In this document: positions 34,214-43,391 of the stretch, one piece after another | Position numbering within the stretch: the stretch's first letter is position 1 | Layout: each line of letters opens with the position of its first letter | The notes under the pieces: model-generated | Told to the model about the DNA's origin: nothing | The model's database searches: none | What the model saw: the letters and a program-made list of their open reading frames with translations, nothing else | From: Streptomyces sp. NRRL F-5630 | GTDB lineage: Bacteria > Actinomycetota > Actinomycetes > Streptomycetales > Streptomycetaceae | Assembly (NCBI RefSeq): GCF_000719475.1 | Contig: NZ_JOGO01000018.1 | Span: 1-64,000, forward strand | Length of the DNA stretch: 64,000 bases | Direction: 5' to 3' | Made by a program: the position numbers and the translations under genes

Positions 34214-36312
34214 TACGCTGCCCTCCTGTCTCCGCGCACGTCGCGTACGCCCCGTGCCCCGTCACCGCCCCGTACGTCCTTCACGAGCCCCGCGAGCGCG
34301 TCCGCGCGCAGGGCGTCCAGCGTCACCGCGCTCCCGCCGAGCCGCCCCGCGAGATCACCCGCGAGCCCGAGCCGTACGGGCCCCGCCTCGCAGTCCACGA
34401 CCACCGAGGCCGTCCCGTCCGCCGCGAGCAGCCCGGCCGCGCGCCGCGCGAGCGGCAGCGGCTCGGGGCCGCCCGTCGCCCGCCCGTCTGTCACCACGAC
34501 GAGCAGCGCGCGCCGGGCCGGATCGCGCAGCCGCTCGATCCGCAGCACGTCACGCGCCTTCAGCAGGCCCGCCGCGAGCGGTGTGCGGCCCCCGGTCGGC
34601 AGGGACGCGAGCCGGGCCGCCGCCGTGTCCACGGACGAGGTCGGCGGCAGCGCGAGACGCGCCTCGCGCCCCCGGAACGTCACGAGCCCCACCTTGTCGC
34701 GCCGCTGGTAGGCGTCGAGAAGCAGCGAGAGCACCGCGCCCTTCACCGCGCCCATCCGCTGCCGCGCCGCCATCGACCCCGAGGCGTCCACGACGAACAG
34801 CACGAGGTTTCCCTCGCGCCCCTCCCTGCTCGCGAGCCGCAGGTCGTCCCCCCGCACCACGAGCCCCGCGCCCGTGCGCCCGCGCGCCTTCTGGTGCGGG
34901 GCGGCGGCGCGGACCGTCGCCGCGAGGTGCAGCGAGCCGAGCGCGCCGCCGCGCGGGCGGTACGAGCCCGTCGTCCTGCCGTGCGCGGTCCGCGCCCGCG
35001 AACGGCGCCCGGCGGCACCCTCACCGAGCCCGGGAACGGTCAGCTTCTTCGTGCGGAACGGGGCGGTGGCGGAGGCGGCGGGCTGCTCAGCGGCGCCCGC
35101 GGGACCTTTTCCCTCGGCGTCCGAGGGGGCCGCGGGGGCGGGGGACGTATCGCCCGGCCCGCCGTCCTGGTCGCCGCGGTCCTGGCCCGTCCGGTCCTCG
35201 GGGCCCCCGCCCTGGGGCGGGACACCGCCCCCGCCGCCGGGCCCGTCCGGGCCGTCACCGTCGTCGGGGGCCTCCGGCTCCTCCCCGGGCCCGGCGTTCT
35301 CGTCGAGCACCTCGTCGAGCTTGTCCTCGTCGAGGCCGGGCGCGTCGAAGGGGTTGCGGCGCCCGCGGTGCGGCAGGGCGAGGAGCGCGGCCTGCCGCAC
35401 GTCCTCGGCGAGCACGCTGTCGCGCCCGGCCCAGGCGGCGAGGGCCGTCGCGGTGCGGGCCATGACGAGGTCGGCGCGCATCCCGTCGACCTCGAAGGCG
35501 GCGCACGTCGCGGCGATCTGACGCAGCGCGGTGTCCCCGAGGGCCACGCGGGGCAGCAGTTCCCTGGCCTCCGCTATCCGGGTGCGCAGGGCGGCCTCGT
35601 CCCCGGCGAAGCGCGCGGCGAAGGCGGCCGGGTCGTCCTCGTACGCCATCCGGCGCCGTACGACCTCGACGCGCTCGTCGGTCTCGCGCGAGGCGGCGAC
35701 CTCGACGGTCAGGCCGAAGCGGTCCAGGAGCTGGGGGCGCAGCTCGCCCTCCTCGGGGTTCATCGTCCCGACGAGCAGGAACCGCGCGGCGTGCCGCACG
35801 GAGACGCCCTCGCGCTCGACGGAGGAGACCCCCATGGCGGCGGCGTCGAGCAGCAGGTCCACGAGATGGTCGCCGAGGAGATTGACCTCGTCGACGTAGA
35901 GGATGCCGCGGTGCGCGGCGGCGAGCAGCCCCGGCTCGAACGCCTTGACGCCCTCGGCGAGCGCCCGCTCGATGTCGAGCGCGCCGACGAGCCGGTCCTC
36001 GGAGGCCCCCACGGGCAGCTCGACCATCCGCGCGGGCCGCCGCGCCTCCGCCTGGGCCGGAGCGTGCGGGCCGTCCGGGCAGCGCGGGTCGGGAGCCGCC
36101 GGATCGCAGGAGAAGCGGCAGCCCGCCACGACATCGACCTCGGGCAGCAGCGCGGTGAGCGCCCGCACGGCGGTGGACTTGGCCGTCCCCTTCTCGCCGC
36201 GCACGAGCACTCCGCCGACGCGGGCGGACACGGCGTTGAGGAGCAGCGCGAGCCGCAGATCGTCCTGTCCGACGAGGGCGGTGAAGGGATAGGGATGGTC
36301 GAGGGTGGTCAT
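34213..36312 (-). CDS. ChlI/ChlD-fused magnesium-chelatase-type protein, probable cobaltochelatase subunit
   Basis: 699 residues. The AAA+ (ChlI) domain has Walker A GEKGTAKST (39-47), Walker B ILYVDEVNLL and the sensor region GTMNPEEGELRPQLLDRFGL. An acidic/Gly-Pro linker of roughly 110 residues follows, then a von Willebrand A domain with the MIDAS motif DASGSM. In streptomycetes this fused BchI/BchD-like protein works with CobN to insert cobalt in the aerobic-type pathway; its location between cobQ and cobO supports cobalt rather than magnesium. cobN is not in this window. Confidence 0.93.
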   Translation of the reverse strand: MTTLDHPYPFTALVGQDDLRLALLLNAVSARVGGVLVRGEKGTAKSTAVRALTALLPEVDVVAGCRFSCDPAAPDPRCPDGPHAPAQAEARRPARMVELPVGASEDRLVGALDIERALAEGVKAFEPGLLAAAHRGILYVDEVNLLGDHLVDLLLDAAAMGVSSVEREGVSVRHAARFLLVGTMNPEEGELRPQLLDRFGLTVEVAASRETDERVEVVRRRMAYEDDPAAFAARFAGDEAALRTRIAEARELLPRVALGDTALRQIAATCAAFEVDGMRADLVMARTATALAAWAGRDSVLAEDVRQAALLALPHRGRRNPFDAPGLDEDKLDEVLDENAGPGEEPEAPDDGDGPDGPGGGGGVPPQGGGPEDRTGQDRGDQDGGPGDTSPAPAAPSDAEGKGPAGAAEQPAASATAPFRTKKLTVPGLGEGAAGRRSRARTAHGRTTGSYRPRGGALGSLHLAATVRAAAPHQKARGRTGAGLVVRGDDLRLASREGREGNLVLFVVDASGSMAARQRMGAVKGAVLSLLLDAYQRRDKVGLVTFRGREARLALPPTSSVDTAAARLASLPTGGRTPLAAGLLKARDVLRIERLRDPARRALLVVVTDGRATGGPEPLPLARRAAGLLAADGTASVVVDCEAGPVRLGLAGDLAGRLGGSAVTLDALRADALAGLVKDVRGGDGARGVRDVRGDRRAA

Positions 36313-36418
36313 ACGGGGACTTCCTTTCGTGAGAGTGGCGACAAGGCCGGGGCGGCTTGGTCACGCCCCGCGGCCGGGGGAGGGGGCCCGGGGCGCGGCA
36401 CCCGCGAGGGCATCCCCG

Positions 36419-37933
36419 TCACTCCGGAGCCCCGGGCGGCACGAAGGGCAGTCCCGGCGGAGCCCCCCGCTCGATCAGCCGCAGCAGCGCCCCCGTGTCG
36501 GCGTGCTCCTCGACGAGGTCGGCGAGCGCCTCCAGTTGCTCCTCCCGCAAGGCCCCGAACTCCGTGTCGGGCGCCGGTACGAACCTCCGCCCGGCCTGCG
36601 CGGCGATCCGCCGCAGGAAGGCCCGCCGGAACCCGTCGCTCTCCAGGGACCCGTGCCAGTGCGTCCCCCACACCGCGCCCACCCGGCACCCGTCGAGGAA
36701 CGGCTCGTCGCCGCCCCGCACCTCCGCGACCCCGTGGTGGATCTCGTACCCGTCGACGGCCTCCCCGAGCGCGGTCCCCGAGGGCCGGGCGAGCGTCTTC
36801 TCGCGCGCGAACCGGACCCGCACCGGCAGCAGCCCGAGCCCCGGCACGGTCCCCGCCCGCGACTCCACCTCGTCCTCGATGACCTCCCCCAGCAACTGGA
36901 ACCCGCCGCAGACGCCCAGCACGGGCCGCCCCTCGGCCGCCCGCAGGGCGAGCGCGTCGGCGAGCCCCCGCTCCCGCAGCCACGCGAGCGCCCGCACCGT
37001 GCCGCGCGTACCGGGCACCACGACGAGGTCCGCGTCCACGAGGTCCTGCGCCCGGTCCACGAACCGCACGACGACGCCCGGTTCGGCGGCGAGCGCGTCG
37101 ACGTCGGTGAAGTTCGACAGGAGCGGCACGGCGCACACGGCGACCCGCAGCACCTCGTCCCCGTGCGGCTCCGCGAGCCGCGACTCGCGCACCGCGCCGC
37201 GCAGCGAGACGGCCATGCCGTCCTCCTCGTCGATGCCGAGCCCCGGCCGGAACGGCAGCACCCCGAAGGTGTCGCGCCCCGTCAGGTCCCGCAGCATCCG
37301 CAGGCCCGGGGCGAGCAGCGAGACGTCCCCCCGGAACTTGTTGACGAGGTACCCGGCGACGAGCGCCTGGTCCTCGGCCGAGAGCAGCGCCGTCGTCCCG
37401 AAGAACGACGCGAAGACACCGCCCCGGTCGATGTCGCCGACGACCACGACGGGCAGCCGGGCCGCCCGCGCGATCCCCATGTTGACGAGATCGGTGCGGC
37501 GCAGATTGATCTCCGCCGGACTCCCCGCCCCCTCGCAGATCACCGCGTCGTACGTGCGCCGCAGCTCGGCCAGGCAGTCCACGACCGTCCCGAACAGCTC
37601 CGCCTGCTTCCCCCCGTGGTACCCGCGCGCGCTCAGCTCGCCGAGCGGCTTCCCGAGCAGCACGACCTGGCTCGACCGCTCCCCGCCCGGCTTGAGCAGC
37701 ACCGGGTTCATGAGCGCGCTCGGCTCGACGCGCGCGGCCCGCGCCTGCATCGCCTGCGCGCGGCCGATCTCGGCGCCGTCGCGCGTGACGAAGGAGTTGA
37801 GGGACATGTTCTGCCCCTTGAACGGCGCGACGCTCACCCCCCGCCGCGCGAGCCACCGGCAGATCCCGGCCGTGACGACACTCTTCCCGGCGTCGGACGT
37901 CGTCCCGGCGACGAGCAGCCCGCCCCCGGTCAC
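36419..37933 (-). CDS. cobQ: cobyric acid synthase CobQ
   Basis: 504 residues. Amidates b, d, e and g carboxylates of adenosylcobyrinic diamide. N-terminal dethiobiotin-synthetase-like domain ([32 protein letters not shown]) and C-terminal glutamine amidotransferase domain with [14 protein letters not shown] (Cys) and THWHGSLE (His). The GTG at 37933 overlaps the cbiB stop (GTGA), so translation is coupled to cbiB; an in-frame extension further upstream would lie wholly within cbiB. Confidence 0.95.
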   Translation of the reverse strand: MTGGGLLVAGTTSDAGKSVVTAGICRWLARRGVSVAPFKGQNMSLNSFVTRDGAEIGRAQAMQARAARVEPSALMNPVLLKPGGERSSQVVLLGKPLGELSARGYHGGKQAELFGTVVDCLAELRRTYDAVICEGAGSPAEINLRRTDLVNMGIARAARLPVVVVGDIDRGGVFASFFGTTALLSAEDQALVAGYLVNKFRGDVSLLAPGLRMLRDLTGRDTFGVLPFRPGLGIDEEDGMAVSLRGAVRESRLAEPHGDEVLRVAVCAVPLLSNFTDVDALAAEPGVVVRFVDRAQDLVDADLVVVPGTRGTVRALAWLRERGLADALALRAAEGRPVLGVCGGFQLLGEVIEDEVESRAGTVPGLGLLPVRVRFAREKTLARPSGTALGEAVDGYEIHHGVAEVRGGDEPFLDGCRVGAVWGTHWHGSLESDGFRRAFLRRIAAQAGRRFVPAPDTEFGALREEQLEALADLVEEHADTGALLRLIERGAPPGLPFVPPGAPE

Positions 37934-38877
37934 CGCGCACGCCCCGGGACCGCGAGCCGCACCGCGACGCACACCCCGAGCGCCGCCCACGTCACGCGCC
38001 GCGAAAGCCGCACGGCCCGCTCCACGTCGGTCACGGCGACGGACCGCCCGCGCCGCGCGTTGAGCACGGGCCGGTGCTCGACGCGGCCCGCGTACGACAG
38101 CGTCCCGCCGAGCCGTACGCCGAGCGCGCCCGCGAAGGCCGCCTCGACCGGTCCCGCGTTGGGACTCGGGTGCCGGTGCGCGTCCTCGCGCACCGCGGCG
38201 CGCGCGCGACGGGGCGCGCCGCCCACGAGCGCGGCGAGCGCGGCGGTGAGGCGGGCGCCGGGGAAGCCCATGACGTCGTCGAGCCGCGCGGCGGACCAGC
38301 CGAACCGCAGGTAGCGCTCCGATCTGTGGCCCACCATCGCGTCGAGCGTGTTGACGGCCCGGAAGGCGACGAGCCCGGGCACCCCGCCGAGCGCGCCCCA
38401 CACGAGCGCCCCGACGACCGCGTCCGAGGTGTTCTCGGCGACGGACTCGACGACGGCGCGCGCGATCCCGTCCGCGTCCAGGTGGCGCGGATCGCGCCCG
38501 CACAGGTGCGGCAGGCGCTCGCGCGCGGCGGCCACGTCGCCCGCTTCGAGCGCGGCGGCGAGCACGCGCCCCTCGCGCGCGAGCGAGGTGCCGCCCACGA
38601 CGGTCCAGGTCACGAGCGCGGTGAGCGCGGCGGACGCGGCGGGGGAGCGGCGCGCGGCGGTACGGGAGACGGCGGCGGCGAGGGCGGTGGCGCCACCCGC
38701 GCACAGCAGGGTGTGGAGGGCGCCCGCGCCCCGGTGGTCGCGCCACAGCGCCTTCTCGGCGAGGCCCGCGAGGCGCCCGAACACCGCCACGGGGTGGCCA
38801 CGGCGCGGGTCGCCGAAGAGGGAGTCGCCGAGCAGGCCGGCGGTGGCGCCGACCGCGAGAACACGTCCGGCGGCCAT
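37930..38877 (-). CDS. cbiB: adenosylcobinamide-phosphate synthase CbiB/CobD
   Basis: 315-residue integral membrane protein attaching aminopropanol (phosphate) to cobyric acid. Family motifs: [20 protein letters not shown] at the N-terminus, [36 protein letters not shown] and [20 protein letters not shown]. First structural gene after the cobalamin riboswitch. The ATG at 38877 lacks its own ribosome-binding site and starts 4 nt after a short leader ORF, suggesting translational coupling. Confidence 0.94.
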   Translation of the reverse strand: MAAGRVLAVGATAGLLGDSLFGDPRRGHPVAVFGRLAGLAEKALWRDHRGAGALHTLLCAGGATALAAAVSRTAARRSPAASAALTALVTWTVVGGTSLAREGRVLAAALEAGDVAAARERLPHLCGRDPRHLDADGIARAVVESVAENTSDAVVGALVWGALGGVPGLVAFRAVNTLDAMVGHRSERYLRFGWSAARLDDVMGFPGARLTAALAALVGGAPRRARAAVREDAHRHPSPNAGPVEAAFAGALGVRLGGTLSYAGRVEHRPVLNARRGRSVAVTDVERAVRLSRRVTWAALGVCVAVRLAVPGRAR

Positions 38878-38881
38878 GACG

Positions 38882-38953
38882 TCAGTCCGCCGTCACGCCT
38901 CGCCGGGGGAGCGGGCGGGCTGGCGGGTGCGCACTGCGGCGGATGCCGGGCAT
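38882..38953 (-). CDS. 23-residue leader ORF between riboswitch and cbiB
   Basis: ATG at 38953 is preceded by GAGTAGGA with 7 nt spacing, the only good ribosome-binding site between the aptamer and cbiB. The peptide starts MPGIRRSAHPPARPLPRR and is Arg/Pro-rich. TGA (38884-38882) is 4 nt before the cbiB ATG in a different frame. Ribosomes terminating here could re-initiate on cbiB, so the riboswitch may act by hiding this leader's ribosome-binding site. The peptide sequence itself may be irrelevant. Confidence 0.55.
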   Translation of the reverse strand: MPGIRRSAHPPARPLPRRGVTAD

Positions 38954-38974
38954 GGGGGTGTCCTACTCTCAGGG

Positions 38975-39110
38975 TCCGCGCCCTGGTACGACGTGGTTCG
39001 GCGCCGGGAGTTCCTGACTCACGGGGATCACTCCCCGCTCACAGTGGCGGGACCGCGCCGGATTCGCACCGGTACTTCCTCCACAGCCGCCGAAATGGCC
39101 CCGGCAGTGC
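38975..39110 (-). promoter_or_regulatory. cobalamin riboswitch
   Basis: On the minus strand the conserved cobalamin aptamer core is clear: GGTGCGAATCCGGCGCGGTC, then CCCGCCACTGTGA containing the B12 box, a GGGGA-GTGA-TCCCC hairpin, and GAGTCAGGAACTC. The order and spacing match known adenosylcobalamin aptamers. It lies about 100 nt upstream of cbiB and should repress the cbiB-cobQ-chelatase-cobO block when cobalamin is plentiful. Ends are approximate. Confidence 0.95.
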
Positions 39111-39329
39111 ATCACGCTGCGAGACCGGGCGTCAACTCGCACTTGACGCAAGAGGGGCGAATCGGTCGGGCCCGGGCTCCCGGCTCCCGCGCCCCCTTCG
39201 CCCCTCCCACCTCGTACGAAGCCCGTCGCCCCCGCCGAAGCCGCACGCCGCCCACGCGCAAGCGCCCCCATGCGAAAGCCCCGCGCCGCCCCCCTCGGGG
39301 GCCTCGCGGGGCTCGTGGCGCCGGTCCGC

Positions 39330-39605
39330 TCAGGCCACGATCACGTAGATCCCGAACGCCACCGCGGCGAGGCACACCCCGAAGCAGGTGTACGCGCCGA
39401 GCCGGTGGAGCAGCGCCCGCCCGCTCGTCGCCGCGTCGCCGCCGGTACCGGCAGCGGTGACCGTACCGGTGCCGCCGTCCCGCGCCGTCGCGGCCGAGGC
39501 GCGCGAGAGGCCCGCGATGCCGAGGGCGAAGGCGCCGACGAGGCCCACGGTGACGAGCAGGCTCACGCCGAAGACGGAGCCGAGTGCCGCCCAGCCGATG
39601 TTCAT
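39330..39605 (-). CDS. small membrane protein of the pit operon
   Basis: 91 residues, with two transmembrane helices (SVFGVSLLVTVGLVGAFALGI and YTCFGVCLAAVAFGIYVIVA) around a Gly/Thr/Ala-rich loop. AAAGGA precedes the ATG at 39605, 11 nt after the phosphate transporter stop. Similar small proteins commonly follow pit genes in streptomycetes; an accessory role in the transporter is inferred. Confidence 0.85.
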   Translation of the reverse strand: MNIGWAALGSVFGVSLLVTVGLVGAFALGIAGLSRASAATARDGGTGTVTAAGTGGDAATSGRALLHRLGAYTCFGVCLAAVAFGIYVIVA

Positions 39606-39616
39606 GCCGGTTCCTT

Positions 39617-40909
39617 TCAGGCCGCGGTGCCGGAGCCCGCCGGGTGGCGCGGGGTCTCGGTCGCCTGCGGGGCGGGGAGTTCCGCCGTGAGCGGGGGGTG
39701 GAGCGCGTCCGGCGCCTCGGCCGCCGTCGGCTGGACCGGCACCGAGAGCGTCCCTGCGGGCGGCGGCGCGACCGAGGCGAGGGCCTGGGTGATCACCCCT
39801 GCGGGCTCGCCGGCCCCGGCCACGTCGTGGTGGCTCACCGGCTTGCGCCGCGACAGCGCGTAGATGAGCGTGGCGCCCGCGACGAGCAGCACCCCGGTGA
39901 GTACGACGCCCCAGGTGCCCTGCCGGGTGAGGAACTCGGCGCCCGCGCCCACGAGCGCGGCGGCGGGGAGGGTGAGCAGCCACGCGATCGCCATCCGCCC
40001 GGCCGTCGACCAGCGCACCGTGCCGCCCTTGCGCCCGAGGCCCGCGCCCATCACCGAGCCGGAGCACGCCTGCGTCGTGGAGAGCGAGAAGCCGAGGTGC
40101 GAGGAGGCGAGGATGACCGTCGCCGCGCCGGTCTGCGAGGCGAAGCCCTGCGGCGGCGCGAGGTCGGTGAGGCCGGTGCCCATCGTGCGGATGATGCGCC
40201 AGCCGCCGAGGTACGTGCCGAGCGCGATCGCGCACCCGGCCGAGAGGATCACCCACGCCGGCGGGTTGGACCCCGGCTTGAGCGCGTCGCCCGTGACGAG
40301 GGCGAGCGTGATGATGCCCATCGTCTTCTGCGCGTCATTGGTCCCGTGCGCGAGCGAGACGAGCCCGGCGGAGGCGATCTGCCCCACCTTGTAGCCCTTC
40401 GCCCCGGTCTTCTCGTCGACACCGCGGGTCAGCCGGTACGTCAGCCGGGTCGCGACGAAGGCCGCGAGCCCCGCGACGACGGGCGCCGCCACGGCCGGGA
40501 TCACGATCTTCGTGACGATCGTGCCGCCGTTGACGCTGGAGAAGCCCGCCGACATCACGGCGGCCCCGATGAGGCCTCCGAAGAGGGCGTGCGAGGAACT
40601 GGAGGGCAGGCCGAGCAGCCAGGTGACGAGGTTCCACAGGATGGCGCCGACGAGCGCCGCGAAGATCACTTCCGTCCTGAGCCCGGATTCGTCGACGATT
40701 CCCCCCGAGATCGTCTTGGCGACCTCCACCGAGAGGAAAGCACCCACGAGGTTGAGCGCCGCGGACATCGCCACGGCTGTCTTGGGCTTGAGGGCGCCGG
40801 TGGAGATGGTGGTGGCCATCGCGTTGGCGGTGTCGTGGAAACCGTTCGTGAAGTCGAACACGAGAGCGGTGACGATCACGATCCCGAGGAGAAGCGTGAT
40901 GTGTTCCAT
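39617..40909 (-). CDS. pit: low-affinity inorganic phosphate transporter (Pit family)
   Basis: 430 residues, about ten membrane segments. The two inverted family signatures are present (FDFTNGFHDTANAMATTIS at the start; LVSLAHGTNDAQKTMGII in the middle), plus PSSSSHALFGGLIGA. It is a metal-phosphate:H+ symporter. The last ~70 residues form a Pro/Ala-rich cytoplasmic tail not typical of short bacterial Pit proteins. A PHO box 48 bp upstream indicates PhoP control. Confidence 0.95.
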   Translation of the reverse strand: MEHITLLLGIVIVTALVFDFTNGFHDTANAMATTISTGALKPKTAVAMSAALNLVGAFLSVEVAKTISGGIVDESGLRTEVIFAALVGAILWNLVTWLLGLPSSSSHALFGGLIGAAVMSAGFSSVNGGTIVTKIVIPAVAAPVVAGLAAFVATRLTYRLTRGVDEKTGAKGYKVGQIASAGLVSLAHGTNDAQKTMGIITLALVTGDALKPGSNPPAWVILSAGCAIALGTYLGGWRIIRTMGTGLTDLAPPQGFASQTGAATVILASSHLGFSLSTTQACSGSVMGAGLGRKGGTVRWSTAGRMAIAWLLTLPAAALVGAGAEFLTRQGTWGVVLTGVLLVAGATLIYALSRRKPVSHHDVAGAGEPAGVITQALASVAPPPAGTLSVPVQPTAAEAPDALHPPLTAELPAPQATETPRHPAGSGTAA

Positions 40910-40956
40910 TTACCCAGGCTTCTGTTGGACGTCAATGTCACGCCGAACGTAAGCAC

Positions 40957-40978
40957 TCCGAGTGAACGGAAGATGAAC
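40957..40978 (-). promoter_or_regulatory. PHO box (PhoP operator) upstream of pit
   Basis: On the minus strand two adjacent 11-bp units, GTTCATCTTCC and GTTCACTCGGA (40978-40968, 40967-40957), match the Streptomyces PhoP direct-repeat unit with its conserved GTTCA. The pit start codon is 48 bp downstream. A third, weak unit may follow. Confidence 0.75.
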
Positions 40979-41190
40979 TGGGGCGGGCGCTGTGGTGACC
41001 CGAACCGGAGCGAGCCGGCCCGAGTGCCCCGCGCGGGGCGCGCACGGGGCCGGGCGGCACGCCGCGGCGGGTTCCGCTTGTGCCCGGTTTCCGCGGGCGG
41101 CGGCGCCCCGCGCCCCGTGCGCCGCCGCCCCGTCCCCGTGTCGCGCCGCCCCTGCCGGCGCCCGCCCGCGCCCCGCCCGTGACAGCCGCC

Positions 41191-41919
41191 TCAGCCGTCC
41201 GTGAAGCGCTCCAGATCCCCGGCCGACCCGTTGAACACGTTCTGGTCACCGGGCAGCGGCCCCTTCACCGCGTACTGCCACACCGTCCAGTACGTCCATC
41301 CCGCGGGCAGTTCACCCGGGCTGTCCGCCCAGTTCGCGAGCCACAGCGGGTGCGTGTCGGCGAAGGCCGTGCTGCGCCCGGTGCACGTGTTCCACCAGTG
41401 CGCGGTCGTGTAGATCATCGGCCGGCGCCCGGTCAGCCGCAGCGTCTCGTCGCTGAAGTCGCTGATCCAGTCGCGCATCTTCCCCTTGCTGAGCCCGTAG
41501 CACTTGTGCTGGGCGTTGTACGGGTTCGTCTCCAGGTCGAGCGCGGGCGGCAGCGTCCGCCCGTCGGGCCGCCAGTCGCCCCCGTTGCGCACGAAGAAGG
41601 CGGCCTGCTCGGTGCCCGAGGAGCGGTCGGGCAGTGCGAAGTGGTAGGCGCCGCGCAGCAGCCCCGCCTTCGCGGCCCCTTCGTACTGCTGCGAGAAGTG
41701 GGGACTGCGGTACGTCGTCGACTCGGTCGCCTTCACGTACGTGAACCGCGCGCCCCTGTCGCGCGCCTGGGCGAAGTCCACCGTCTCCTGGTGCGCGGAG
41801 ACATCGTGCCCCCGCGGCCCCCCGGGCCCGGCGGGGAAGGCCGGGGTCGCGGACAGCGCCAGGGCGGCGAGTGCCACCGGGCCGAGCAGGAAGGAACGGG
41901 TGCGGCGAAGACGGCTCAT
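41191..41919 (-). CDS. secreted GH25 lysozyme (N-acetylmuramidase)
   Basis: 242 residues. Signal peptide (RRTRSFLLGPVALAALALSATPAFPA, cleavage near residue 30) followed by a complete GH25 domain: GHDVSAHQ (catalytic-side Asp39), FTYVKATEST, GAYHFALP and PALDLETN (D128 and the proton donor E130), WLANWAD near the end. It cleaves peptidoglycan outside the cell. The gene is divergent from the aldolase; the shared region has a TACATATGTA palindrome. Confidence 0.94.
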   Translation of the reverse strand: MSRLRRTRSFLLGPVALAALALSATPAFPAGPGGPRGHDVSAHQETVDFAQARDRGARFTYVKATESTTYRSPHFSQQYEGAAKAGLLRGAYHFALPDRSSGTEQAAFFVRNGGDWRPDGRTLPPALDLETNPYNAQHKCYGLSKGKMRDWISDFSDETLRLTGRRPMIYTTAHWWNTCTGRSTAFADTHPLWLANWADSPGELPAGWTYWTVWQYAVKGPLPGDQNVFNGSAGDLERFTDG

Positions 41920-41973
41920 GAGGCCCCCGACGGGAAGAGGACGGACGGAAATCCCGCCGAGCGTAACGGCCTA

Positions 41974-41983
41974 TACATATGTA
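41974..41983. promoter_or_regulatory. TACATATGTA palindrome in divergent promoter region
   Basis: A perfect 10-bp AT-rich palindrome within the 139-bp region between the GH25 and aldolase genes, which are transcribed in opposite directions. It stands out in this G+C-rich context; it could be an operator for a regulator encoded elsewhere or supply -10 elements on both strands. Confidence 0.4.
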
Positions 41984-42058
41984 AAGCGGGAAATAAGTCT
42001 GCGATTCGCCGCGCTCATCCGTCCGCGCCCCCACCGGAGCGCCTGCGAGGATGCGGGC

Positions 42059-42739
42059 ATGACACCGACCCCGGGACCCGGCACCCGCGCCGCGTGGACG
42101 GAACTGCTCGCCACGGCGCGCCGCAGCGTCGCCGACGGACTCGTCACCGGCACCTCGGGCAATGTCTCGGTACGGGTCGACGACCCGGCGCTCGGCACCC
42201 TGATCCTCGTGACGCCGACGGGCGTCCCCTACGGGGACCTCGGCGCGGACGACCTCGTGGCCGTCGATCCTTCGGGCCGGCAGGTCCTCGGCACCCTGCG
42301 CCCGACGAGCGAACTCCCGCTCCACCTGGCCGTCCACCGGGACCGCCCGGAGGCGCGGGCCGTGGTCCACACGCACGCGGTGCACGCGACGGCGGCCTCG
42401 CTCCTGGTCGACGAGATCCCGCCGGTCCACTACGTCTCCGCCCTCTTCGGCGGCCCGGTCCGCGTCGCCCCGTACGCCCTCTACGGCACCGAGGCCCTGG
42501 CCGAGGCGGTCCGCGCCGCCCTGGCCGACCGCACCGCCTGCCTCCTCGCCCACCACGGCACCCTGGCCCTCGCCCCCGATCTCCCCACGGCCTACGACCG
42601 CACCGCCCAGCTCGAATGGCTCTGCCACGTCTGGCTCACGGCCGCCGCCCTCCCGGCCCGCGCGCCCCGCGTCCTCTCTCCGGAGCAACTGGCCGAGGCC
42701 GCCCGCAAACTGAGCGGCTACGGCCAGCCGCGGGACTGA
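42059..42739 (+). CDS. class II aldolase (L-fuculose-phosphate aldolase-like)
   Basis: 226 residues. Zinc-dependent AraD/FucA family: GTSGNVSVRV, catalytic Glu85 in TSELPLHLAVHRD, zinc ligands H104 and H106 in HTHAVH, third ligand in LLAHHGTLA (about residue 165). It probably cleaves a sugar phosphate to DHAP and lactaldehyde or glycolaldehyde. GAGG lies 10 nt before the ATG. Monocistronic, followed by a palindromic repeat element (42803-42845). Confidence 0.92.
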   Translation: MTPTPGPGTRAAWTELLATARRSVADGLVTGTSGNVSVRVDDPALGTLILVTPTGVPYGDLGADDLVAVDPSGRQVLGTLRPTSELPLHLAVHRDRPEARAVVHTHAVHATAASLLVDEIPPVHYVSALFGGPVRVAPYALYGTEALAEAVRAALADRTACLLAHHGTLALAPDLPTAYDRTAQLEWLCHVWLTAAALPARAPRVLSPEQLAEAARKLSGYGQPRD

Positions 42740-43391
42740 CGCCTGCGCGCGCCCGGCCGACGCGGCCCCGGCTCCGGGCGTCCGGGCCCCGTTCCCCTTC
42801 TCTCCGGCGCTTGAGGAGCGGGCCCGGGGCGGAGCCCCGCGGCCTCCCCCGGTCCGGCCCTGGCGCGGTCGCCGCTGCGCCGCACGGGCGCACTGCCGGG
42901 CCGGGGCGGGAGGAGCGGCCGAGAAGGGGAAGACGCCTGGAAGGCGCTCCACATCCCGCAGGTGCCCGGAGAGGAATCGTCCCGTGCCGAAACCGAGCCG
43001 TACCGCCCTGCCCCGCATCCCCGCCCCGCACCACCTCGGCCGTCGTCTCGGCCGCCGCCTCCCCGCCCGCTTCCGCGTGCTCCTCGTCGCCCGTCGCCTC
43101 CCCGTCGTCGGCCCGGCCCTCACCGCCCGCCGCCTGCTGCGGCTCGCCCGTCTGGCGCGCCGCCACCGCCAGGGCCGCCGCCGCCCCGCCAAGGGCTGGC
43201 ACCGTCCGGAGGTTCCGCGCCGCCCCGATGCCCCGCCCCGCCCCGATGCCCCGCAGCGCCCGGCGGGGACGCCCGTCGCGCGCGGCCCCCTGCCTCCCCC
43301 GGCCCCGTCCCCGGGCCTCGCTCCCGCACCGTCCTCACCCCCGCGCGGCCGTCCGGTGGCCGGGGCACGGGGGCGGGCGGAGACTGACGGG
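42740..43391 (+). other. 652-bp region: repeat element plus possible N-terminal extension
   Basis: The first part holds one copy of the dispersed palindromic element. From 42984 a GTG with GGAGAGG upstream opens a frame that runs without stop into the hydrolase gene at 43392. That stretch encodes an Arg/Pro-rich sequence and has strongly G/C-biased third positions, so it may be translated either as a 136-residue extension of the hydrolase or as a lost separate gene. Confidence 0.5.
42803..42845. repeat. dispersed palindromic element, copy A
   Basis: Begins CTCCGGCG and contains CCCGGGGCGGAGCCCCG, whose CGGGGC/GCCCCG arms (42825-42830, 42834-42839) form a hairpin. It starts 63 nt after the aldolase stop. 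Copies B and C lie at 44613 and 46223. Confidence 0.8.

Larger units (their letters stand above)
38878..39329 (-). other. 452-bp leader region of the cobalamin operon
   Basis: Contains, in transcription order, an unassigned promoter area (39150-39329, no clear boxes), the cobalamin riboswitch (about 39110-38975) and the leader ORF (38953-38882). No other gene is seen. The region also ends just beyond the stop of the small membrane-protein gene at 39330, whose terminator may lie here. Confidence 0.7.

Noticed and set aside
36309..37940. Second minus-strand frame over cobQ
   Set aside because: Shadow of cobQ; no cobalamin or other motifs in that frame.
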